Positions 54,648 to 64,000 of a DNA stretch of 64,000 bases are shown one piece after another. The stretch comes from Costus lasius (lineage: Eukaryota > Streptophyta > Magnoliopsida > Zingiberales > Costaceae), in the NCBI GenBank assembly GCA_027563935.2, contig CM050454.1, positions 52,914,596 through 52,978,595 of the forward strand, given 5' to 3'. The position numbers were made by a program, and so were the translations under genes. The notes under the pieces are model-generated. The model ran no database searches. It saw nothing but the letters and a program-made list of their open reading frames with translations, and was not told the DNA's origin. The first letter of the stretch is position 1, and the number at the start of each line of letters is the position of its first letter.

Positions 54648-56601
54648 TGTTGGGAAACCCCGGGGACATTTTATAATTTTTCAGAGTTATGGACATACAT
54701 TTTTCGTAGCGGAAGAATGTCCCCGAAACAGGCCGGTCCCAAAAACCCAGTGAAGATCGCATGCAAGGGAGTCGACACGATGAGTTAGGAAATACCTTAA
54801 GAGCAATGTAGAGCGATGTCGATGAAGGCGCCCAAGTGTTCGCCCTCTGTAGTCTCGCACACACGGATCTCTTGAGTTCTCTTCTTCCACGCCCGGTGCT
54901 AGCCTCGGGAAGAAGATCCAAGCCTTAGGGAGATACTCTACTTCACTTGCGCCACCAAGAGAGATGAAGCGCCAAGAGAAGAAGGAAGACTATCCAAAAA
55001 CACCAAGCACTAATGTTCCTTGCGCCAAGAGGAAAGGAAGAAGTGGCTTGCGGTTATGGAAGAAGGAAGATGCGCCCTTGCTCCAAGCACTCGCCCCTCT
55101 CCTTGTGTTCACGCCTTCAAGGAATTAATTGCACACAAGAGGGCTCGGCTAGGTGCTCTTTTATAGGGCAAGAGGAGATTTATGAAAGGCTAGGATTAAG
55201 ACAAGTGGGCGGCTATGATGAGAAGGTTTGAGATAAGGAAAGTCTCCAAGACATTTCCATAATACTCATTCAACCATTCCTTTTAGAGCCCATGTCTTTC
55301 TTTGTGCGCCAAGGCCTTGCCTTGCGCCCCAAGTAATGCCATATTGGCATTCATACCATAAGAGATTAAGGGGGAGGCGCCAATTGCTTCCTTATGAAGC
55401 AAATTGCGCCACTTCTCCCCATTATGCCCATAGGCGCCTAGGGGAGAAGATTTGTCCCCATTATACCCTTTTAGCCTCTCATCTCTTCATGAGAACTTGT
55501 TATTGGGCCTCATTGGATAATGAGCTAGCCCAAACATCATTGCATAGGTTGATTAAGCACTTGGATCCAATCCAATGCAACCCTAATCCAAATGTGACCA
55601 ACCATGGTCAAATACGGGTCAACCTGCCAAAAATGAAGTTTGGCTCCAATAACATTCTTCCATCTCATCAGGCCCATTGGCGCTGATGAAATCTCCCAAT
55701 TAGATCCGAGTTATCCAATAACTCGATCATAAGGCTTCCCTCAATACGAGAACTCAAGTATCAAGGTGTGCGACCCTATAGGTTCCTCTGACGCTGGCAG
55801 TGCTGACCAAAGGTCATCACAAGCAGTGAGTGGCACCTTGCAGTGCATCGCTGCTACCCAGGTCGTTGGAATGGATATCGACATCGACATCCCCATCATC
55901 GCAACTAGGTACAGATGCATTACAGTCTCTTTGCCGAACTGATATCCGATTGGACAAGTGTGTCACCACTTGTTTTCATCCAATCACATGGCTATGACTA
56001 AAACAGGTTCTCACCTGGGTATGGCCATACACTCTCAGTCATAGAACCATAAAGGAGCTCCATGGATATCATACTTCCTTTAGGGAAGGGGCAAATCCTA
56101 TGTCTGTCCATTGATCTTCTCATATGGGTCGTGACATGCTCAATAACAACCGTTATGACCTCCCAGCTACGGCAAGGTGTTAGGTTGTATCAAAGCAAGT
56201 CCCTAATCATATAGAATGATCAATGACCTCAAGTCAAGGGATCAATGCATCTCCTGTCACTTATGAGGATAACTCATGACACCAAGTCATAGCCTCATAG
56301 CGGGTCTATCCAGTATATCCCCAATGATATACCCATGTGTCTGCGTTAGCACCACGTGCCTAACCAGCCCACATACCAGTCTCACAAGTACCATAGCTGT
56401 CCCATATCCACTAAGGTACATCGACTGGGGATTATAATTCGAGCACAGATCCAATCTGTCTCCAGGGACATTATCATGTAAGTACACAATCGCAGGTGTA
56501 GTCAAACAATGATAACGACAATGCCAGAATGATATATAAATATCAGTGTCAAGTAGTACATAAGTTGACCAAAACTAGGTCCTAGGGCATATACACCAAC
56601 A
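54648..56601 (-). repeat. Copia 3' LTR (complete copy)
   Basis: 1,954 bp, TGTTGGGAAACCCC... to ...CACCAACA on the plus strand. The open frames inside (e.g. 55336-55686) recur in the partner LTR and are not genes. Confidence 0.95.
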
Positions 56602-56616
56602 ATCTCCCACTTGCAC
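56602..56616 (-). promoter_or_regulatory. Copia polypurine tract
   Basis: The minus strand reads gcaagtgggagat directly before the 3' LTR start TGTTGGTGTATATGCC, the priming site for plus-strand DNA synthesis. Confidence 0.85.
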
Positions 56617-56622
56617 TAAGAC

Positions 56623-59600
56623 CTAGAAGTTGAGGAATCTCAACCCCATATCTCTAGCGTGACCATCATGCTTCTGCTGCGCCAAAGCCTTGGTCAATGG
56701 GTCTGCCAGATTGTTCTCTGTGTCTACTCTGCTAATCTTGACATCACCTCTGTCAATGATCTCTCTGATCAGGTGAAATCTTCTGAGTATGTGTTTGGAT
56801 CTTTGATGAGACCGTGGTTCCTTGGCTTGTGCAATTGCTCCATTGTTGTCACAGTAGAGTTCAATGGGATCCATTGCACTAGGTACCACTTGAAGATCAC
56901 ATAAGAACTTCCTTATCCAAACAGCTTCCTTGGCTGCCTCAGAAGCAGCCACATACTCAGCTTCGGTTGTAGAATCTGCTATGGTGGATTGCTTGAAGCT
57001 CTTCCAACATACAGCGCCTCCATTTATCTTGAACACATAGCCGGCCTGCGATCTAAAGTCGTCAGGGTCAGACTGGAACAATGCGTCAGTATAGCCCTGC
57101 ATACTGAGCTCTTCCTGTCCCCCATAGACCATGAACAAATCCTTAGTTCTTCTCAGATACTTTAGGATGTTCTTTACAGCCACCTAGTGCTGTAGACCTG
57201 GATTGGATTGGTATCGGCTGGTAATGCTCACAGCATATGCCACATCTGGTCTAGTACATAACATTGCATACATGATCGATCCTACTGCCGAAGCATAAGG
57301 AATTCGACTCATGTCATCCCTCTCAGCCTGTGTTGTAGGACACTGGCTCTTTGAGAGAGTAAGGCCATGTCTCACTGGAAGGTATCCTTTCTTGGATTGC
57401 TCCATGTAGAACCTCTCCAGTACCTTATCAATGTAAGTACTTTGACTAAGGGCCAAGAGCCTCTTGGATCTATCCCAGTAGATCCTCACGCCTAGAATAT
57501 AGGCGGCCTCCCCTAAGTCTTTCATCTCGAAACACTTCCCCAACCATGTCTTCACAGCTTGAAGACTAGGGATGTCGTTTCCGATGAGCAGTATGTCATC
57601 AACATACAAGACCAGAAAAATTACCAAGCTCCCACTGAATTTTCTATATACACAGGCGTCATCTTCGCTTTTGATAAAACCATAATCTCTCACGGCATCA
57701 TTAAATCGAAGATTCCAACTTCGAGATGCTTGCTTTAATCCATAGATGGACCTCTTTAGCCTGCAGACCTTATTAGCCTCCGCAGGATGGATGAAGCCAT
57801 CAGGTTGTCTCATATACACATCCTCAGTCAGCTTCCCGTTAAGGAACGCTGTTTTCACATCCATCTGCCATATCTCATAATCATGATATGTAGCTACAGC
57901 AAGCAGAATCCGAATGGATTTAATCATGGCAACTGGCGATAAGGTTTCATCATAGTCCACCCCGTGGACTTGTTTAAATCCTTTAGCCACTAGTCTACCC
58001 TTATAGGTAACTATTTTGCCATCCATGTCTGTCTTCTTCTTGAAGACCCATTTACACCCTATGGGTTTTACCCCATCAGGCAGCTCAACCAAATCCCAGA
58101 CTTGGTTAGCCGACATGGAATCCATCTCAGATCTCATGGCGTCAAGCCATTTCTCGGAGTCCGGTCCACTGACTGCCTCATCATAGGTTCTAGGTTCATC
58201 CTCAATGATGAAGATCCCATCGTGTTGGGTCGGTAGTGACCCATACCTTTCAGGTGCACGACGAATTCTCCCAGACCTACGCGGGACCTGTGTCTGAGCC
58301 TCAGGTTGCCTAGCAACCGGTGCAGGTGGCTCAGATTCCATCTCTTTGTCTTGTGCTTGCACTTGGACCTCATCCAAGTCAAACTTCCTCCCACTAACTT
58401 CTTTCATAAGAAATTCTTTCTCTAGAAAGACAGCACCCCGAGCAACAAAAACTTTGTTCTCGGTTGGGACATAGAAGTAGTATCCTTTAGTTTCCTTAGG
58501 ATACCCCACAAACACACACTTATCAGATCTAGGTTCTAGCTTGCTAGAATCCTGACGTTTGACATAAGCCTCACATCCCCAGATCCTGATAAACGTGAGA
58601 TTAGGGCGTCTTCCACTCCACACCTCGTATGGTATTTTGGAGACACTCTTAGATGGAACATTATTCAGTATTAGAGAAGCTGTTTCTAGTGCATGCCCCC
58701 AGAATGATGAAGGTAGAGTTGCATGACTCATCATGGATCAAACCATATCCAATAAAGTTCGATTTCTCCTTTCAGACACACCATTCCATTGAGGTGTTCC
58801 AGGAGGAGTGAGTTGGGATATGATCCCACACTCTCTCAGATAGTCAAAGAACTCACCACTCAGGTATTCTCCACCTCGATCTGATCGAAGAGCTTTAATG
58901 GATCTTCCAAGCTGGTTCTCTACTTCATTCTTGAACTCCTTGAATTTCTCAAAGGATTCAGATTTATGTCTCATTAAGTAGACATAACCATACCTACTGA
59001 AGTCATCAGTAAAGGTAATGAAGTAGCTGTACCCTCCTCTGGCTTGTTTATTGAAGGGCCCACACACATCAGTATGTATGAGATCCAATAAACCTTCTGC
59101 CCTCTTATTGCTTATGTTACAAATAGAACTTTCCATATCCAAGATATATAGACCATTGCACAAAGTACCCTTCCCATAGAACATACTTGCAAATGAAAAA
59201 GAACAGGAGTTCTTATTTATTTCAAATTTAAATCCTTTCCTCGCCAAGCAAGGAATGGATACAATGTTCTTTGTTAGCGAAGGTACACAAAAGCAATTGT
59301 CTAGTTCTAATTGAAGTCCAGAAGGCAAGAAGAGAGTCAAAACGCCTACAGCAACAGCAGCAACCTGTGCCCCGTTTCCAACGCGTAGGTCAATCTCTCC
59401 AGGCCGCACCGATCTACTTTTCTTGAGCCCCTGCATATTTGTACAAATATGAGCTCCACATGCGGTATCCAATACCCATGACATAGAAGTAGAAAGGTTG
59501 ACTTCTGTAACATAAATACCTGAGCTAGAAGTTAAGGCCAAGCCTTTCTTCTCCTCATTCTGAAGTTGCCTGCAGTCCTTTCTCCAGTGGCCCTGCTCGT

Positions 59601-60354
59601 CACAGTGGAAACACCTTTGTTCCTTTGACTTCTTCGCCCTTTTCTTCAGTGCTTTGGTAGGACCTCTGGCACTGCTCTTAGCACGTGCCTTACCCTTCTT
59701 CTTTATCTTCTTGGTCGCAGGGACCAAAAGAACAGAATTGGGTTTGGTCTTACCCATCTCTCGCTCGGCTGTTTGGAGCATATTCATCAATTCCTCCCGT
59801 GTGCACTCAATCCGGTTCATGTTGAAGTTAATGATAAACGGACTGAAGCTAGGGGGCAGGGAATGAAGAATAAGATCCACAACCAGCTCGTTGTCTATGG
59901 TGTGTCCCAGTCTCCTGAGATGATCCACATTCCCAATGAGTTTGAGAACATGGGGTCTCACTGGTGCACCTTCAGACAACTTGCACCGAAAGACTGCTTT
60001 GGCGGTGTCAAATCTCTCAGTTCTAGCCTGAGCCTCGAACATCTGTTTCAGACGAGTAATCATCTGAAAAGCGTTCTGCTCCTCATATTGCACCTGCAGT
60101 TCAGGTGCCATACTGGCTAGCATAAGACATGCAACCTCCAAAGAGTCATCCTGATGCTTTCTAAAAGCATCTCTGTCTGCCGTTCGGGCATTAGGCGGAG
60201 GAGCCGCAGGAAGAGGCTGTTCAAGGACATACAGCTTCTTCTCGAGCTTGAGGACTATCCTCAAATTCCGATGCCAGTCCATAAAGTTAGTTCCAACTAA
60301 CTTATCCTTATCAAGGAGTGATCGCAGTGATAATCCGCCAGTGTTCGTAGCCAT
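56623..60354 (-). pseudogene. Copia gag-pol, single 1,244-codon frame with two nonsense codons
   Basis: Gag spans residues 1 to about 247, with a CCHC knuckle (CFHCDEQGHWRKDC, 248-261); the protease motif DTACGAH is at 296-302. Integrase catalytic residues D429, D492 and E528 are in DD35E spacing. RT has YVDDILL (YVDD 917-920), followed by RNase H (residues about 1080-1230; EAEYVA, CDNNGA). Codon 539 is TGA (58738-58740) where integrase continues, and codon 1057 is TAG (57184-57186) in a conserved Trp position of the RT-RNase H link. Both are single C:G-to-T:A changes and the frame is otherwise unbroken. Between residues 419 and 420 (near 59098) the integrase H-H-C-C zinc domain, normally about 60-70 residues here, is absent in frame. 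The start ATG 60354 gives MATNTGG, matching the gag start of the truncated copy region. Confidence 0.94.
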
Positions 60355-62001
60355 TGTTCTACAACACCCAAGAAGAACAGATTAGTACTACTTCGAATCA
60401 TTTAAACTGGACTTGTTTTAAATGACCATGGCTCCCACTATTTTATATTCGAATTGACAACCCACAAAGTCAATCGGGAAGTTTAAAACTTCCTAGTGAG
60501 ATGGGATCCTTATTTCACATGAGGCTTTGCGTCCCACGAGGGTGGGATGAGATGCACAAAGTAACCCATGCTTCCTAAGGTGGGCGCGCCAGCCGGTTGC
60601 TCCAAGCAAATCCCCTTGTTGAGACAGTCTGGGCATTTCATGTCCAGCGAGGGCTGGATACAACATGAAATATTTACCTCTCAACGATGCCTCTAGACTT
60701 TCACCATGTGCCCAGCACATGTGAACTTCTAGTCAAGTCCATTCCTAACCGTTATGCCCAGGGCCAACGAGTTTCCTTGCGAAGGCACGCCTAGGTTAAA
60801 ACTGGACTGGGGAAACCATTGCCACCACGCACTTTCTAAGGATAAGTGGGTGTGTCCCACGAGGGTGGGAAACAATTCACAACTCCACTGATCGATAGCT
60901 TAGTGAGGGCTACGCGTTAGAAGGCTACCAGACTTGATATTTTAATTGAGGGTTTTTGTTTAAGGTCTCATCATCTCAGTTTTATCTTATGTCTATTATT
61001 ACAGGCATGCAATCCTATAGTGATAACATAACGGTAAAACATTTCAGGCATGCTTCTGCAGATAATAATAAAAGCAGTAAAGGATGATGTGATCATATCC
61101 TATACAAGACATTGAACCAATCCATGCCATGAAATAGGTTCAACTCTTGTCCTAGAACTCAAGCCCCAAAAACTAGATCTAACCTAGCTGACCTCTAGCT
61201 TGAATTTCAAGGTTGGCTCCAAGGTCCTTCTCTCATGGTTTAGCTCTCAAACCCTAGAGGTACACTTTAAAAGTTCCCCATAGGTTCGGCCAATGCCATA
61301 GTCTTCCTCCAAGGAAGGTGCGCCACCATGCAAGGGGCCAAGATTTCTTGCGCCACCAAGCAACCAAGCACCAGCTTGCATGCATCACCTTGCATGCTTG
61401 CGCCATCAAGTAAGATGCGAGCATCAAGGTCCAAGAAGGATGCGCCTAGCACTTAATCTTCCTCTTAATTTTTACAAAAATAATGAAAAAGATGGCACGC
61501 AGGCCGCATAAGGATACATCGCAGGCATGCAAGAAGGGGGCTTGACTAATGATCACAACACCATGCACAATCAAGGTATTTACTCATGCAATTCTACATG
61601 CTCATGAAAAACATAAAATCTGAAATTTTACTTTTTCATAAAACCAGTTTCTTTTTCTCATCTTCTTCTCACAAGTCTTTTGGTTTATTGCGATTTATTT
61701 TTCATGATGATTTCAGAGATCCTTTCGGCTAGCAATTTTGTCAGATCAAGAGACTTGGCCAGTCCGAAGACACAATGCCCGTCCTAATTGACAAAATTAC
61801 GTGCGCCTTTGATCTTTAAATCAAACAAGAAAAATAGTCCAAAAATTCCAAAAGAGATTGAGAGGATCATAGAAACAAGAAACCCTAATTTTTCTACTTT
61901 CAGAAAAACGATTGCCATGCATCATGCTATTTACGAAAATAGAGATATGGCATGTGAGCATGGAAGAAAAGCATAAAACATCGTTCGAGTCTTGCAAGTC
62001 C
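60355..62001 (-). other. Copia leader of the complete copy
   Basis: About 1.65 kb of non-coding sequence between PBS and gag, unusually long for copia, collinear with 50241-51873. No gene was recognised. Confidence 0.75.
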
Positions 62002-62012
62002 CTCTGGTACCA
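62002..62012 (-). promoter_or_regulatory. Copia primer-binding site, altered
   Basis: The minus strand reads TGGTACCAGAG where the truncated sister has TGGTATCAGAGC; one T-to-C change within the Met-tRNA complement, and the base after GAG also differs. Confidence 0.85.
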
Positions 62013-62013
62013 C

Positions 62014-63968
62014 TGTTGGGAAACCCCGGGGACATTTTACAATTTTTCAGAGTTATGGACATACATTTTTCGCAGCGGAAGAATGTCCCCGAAACAGGCC
62101 GGTCCCAAAAACCCAGTGAAGATCGCATGCAAGGGAGTCGACACGATGAGTTAGGAAATACCTTAAGAGCAATGTAGAGCGATGTCGATGAAGGCGCCCA
62201 AGTGTTCGCCCTCTGCAGTCTCGCACACACGGATCTCTTGAGTTCTCTTCTTCCACGCCCGGTGCTAGCCTCGGGAAGAAGATCCAAGCCTTAGGGAGAT
62301 ACTCTACTTCACTTGCGCCACCAAGAGAGATGAAGCGCCAAGAGAAGAAGGAAGACTATCCAAAAACACCAAGCACTAATGTTCCTTGCGCCAAGAGGAA
62401 AGGAAGAAGTGGCTTGCGGTTATGGAAGAAGGAAGATGCGCCCTTGCTCCAAGCACTCGCCCCTCTCCTTGTGTTCACGCCTTCAAGGAATTAATTGCAC
62501 ACAAGAGGGCTCGGCTAGGTGCTCTTTTATAGGGCAAGAGGCGATTTATGAAAGGCTAGGATTAAGACAAGTGGGCGGCTATGATGAGAAGGTTTGAGAT
62601 AAGGAAAGTCTCCAAGACATTTCCATAATACTCATTCAACCATTCCTTTTAGAGCCCATGTCTTTCTTTGTGCGCCAAGGCCTTGCCTTGCGCCCCAAGT
62701 AATGCCATATTGGCATTCATACCATAAGAGATTAAGGGGGAGGCGCCAATTGCTTCCTTATGAAGCAAATTGCGCCACTTCTCCCCATTATGCCCATAGG
62801 CGCCTAGGGGAGAAGATTTGTCCCCATTATACCCTTTTAGCCTCTCATCTCTTCATGAGAACTTGTTATTGGGCCTCATTGGATAATGAGCTAGCCCAAA
62901 CATCATTGCATAGGTTGATTAAGCACTTGGATCCAATCCAATGCAACCCTAATCCAAATGTGACCAACCATGGTCAAATACGGGTCAACCTGCCAAAAAT
63001 GAAGTTTGGCTCCAATAACATTCTTCCATCTCATCAGGCCCATTGGCGCTGATGAAATCTCCCAATTAGATCCGAGTTATCCAATAACTCGATCATAAGG
63101 CTTCCCGATCAATACGAGAACTCAAGTATCAAGGTGTGCGACCCTGTAGGTTCCTCTGACGTTGGCAGTGCTGACCAAAGGTCATCACAAGCAGTGAGTG
63201 GCACCTTGCAGTGCATCGCTGCTACCCAGGTCGTTGGAATGGATATCGACATCGACATCCCCATCATCGCAACTAGGTACAGATGCATTACAGTCTCTTT
63301 GCCGAACTGATATCCGATTGGACAAGTGTGTCACCACTTGTTTTCATCCAATCACATGGCTATGACTAAAACAGGTTCTCACCTGGGTATGGCCATACAC
63401 TCTCAGTCATAGAACCATAAAGGAGCTCCATGGATATCATACTTCCTTTAGGGAAGGGGCAAATCCTATGTCTGTCCATTGATCTTCTCATATGGGTCGT
63501 GACATGCTCAATAACAACCGTTATGACCTCCCAGCTACGGCAAGGTGTTAGGTTGTATCAAAGCAAGTCCCTAATCATATAGAATGATCAATGACCTCAA
63601 GTCAAGGGATCAATGCATCTCTTGTCACTTATGAGGATAACTCATGACACCAAGTCATAGCCTCATAGCGGGTCTATCCAATATATCCCCAATGATATAC
63701 CCATGTGTCTGCGTTAGCACCACGTGCCTAACCAGCCCACATACCAGTCTCACAAGTACCATAGCTGTCCCTATCCACTAAGGTACATCGACTGGGGATT
63801 ATAATTCGAGCACAGATCCAATCTGTCTCCAGGGACATTATCATGTAAGTACACAATCGCAGGTGTAGTCAAACAATGATAACGACAATGCCAGAATGAT
63901 ATATAAATATCAGTGTCAAGTAGTACATAAGTTGACCAAAACTAGGTCCTAGGGCATATACACCAACA
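62014..63968 (-). repeat. Copia 5' LTR (complete copy)
   Basis: 1,955 bp; near-identical partner of 54648-56601. Confidence 0.95.
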
Positions 63969-64000
63969 CAACCCACTGCTGCATACATCATGTTTACATC
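63969..64000 (-). pseudogene. Athila-type ORF1, upstream continuation
   Basis: Joins in sequence to 54647 once the copia element and one CAACC copy are ignored. The minus-strand frame across the join reads MMYAAVGWE, a TAA, then FQQLYSPTYVGVTLEFL, confirming that the target was coding sequence of an Athila element. It runs off the window. Confidence 0.75.

Larger units (their letters stand above)
54648..63968 (-). mobile_element. Young, structurally complete long-LTR Ty1/copia element (9,321 bp)
   Basis: An exact 5-bp duplication CAACC (54643-54647 and 63969-63973). 3' LTR 54648-56601, purine tract on the minus strand gcaagtgggagat, gag-pol 60354-56623, leader to 62001, primer-binding site at 62012-62002, 5' LTR 62014-63968. 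The LTRs are 1,954 and 1,955 bp and differ at roughly ten positions by eye. Gag-pol is one 1,244-codon frame broken by two nonsense codons, and its integrase lacks the zinc-binding N-terminal domain. It is inserted in an Athila ORF1. Confidence 0.96.

Overview
This is a transposon-dense stretch of a flowering-plant nuclear genome. The evidence is the plant LTR-retrotransposon lineages (Ty1/copia, chromovirus-type Ty3/gypsy, Athila/Tat-type gypsy), a plant hAT transposon with spliced GT-AG introns, TRIM and MITE elements, and one host gene with spliceosomal introns. I cannot name the species; a plant with a fairly large genome fits. No bacterial, viral, CRISPR or confident tRNA/rRNA gene was seen.

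Layout. 1-4916: repeats (41-bp and 33-bp tandem arrays, a miniature TRIM retroelement carrying a Harbinger-type MITE, and a 1.4-kb A-rich tract). 4917-12267: a hAT element with an exact 8-bp target duplication (CTCATTTG). Its transposase is dead, and its right terminus was split by a solo LTR that has its own 5-bp duplication (GCCAG). 13046-24420: the only convincing host gene, a KxDL-motif (KXD1-like) protein in three exons. Its 10.7-kb first intron holds a second solo LTR (duplication AACAC), a decayed minus-strand copia element and a second TRIM. 24421-32506: intergenic, with a GC-rich block cut by a complete copia insertion (26058-31323, duplication TCCTT) in which gag and an extra LTR are inverted. 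32507-43483: a decayed chromovirus-type gypsy, interrupted by a minus-strand Athila/Tat-like element (35333-40385) whose left junction carries templated filler DNA. 43484-49968: two more truncated Athila/Tat-like elements. 49969-63968: two copies of one long-LTR copia family. The left copy is truncated. The right copy (54648-63968, duplication CAACC) is young and nearly intact, and it sits inside an Athila ORF1 remnant (53839-54647 plus 63969-64000).

How the parts relate. Apart from the KxDL gene, everything recognised is mobile DNA or its debris. The nesting gives a relative chronology: hAT before its solo LTR; chromovirus before the Athila/Tat-like insertions; Athila ORF1 before the young copia. 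The most unusual signal is that three related but divergent Athila/Tat-type LTRs each carry a tandem array of quasi-palindromic units starting about 245-255 bp inside the LTR. The array sequences differ while the architecture and position are kept. All alignments and difference counts were made by eye.
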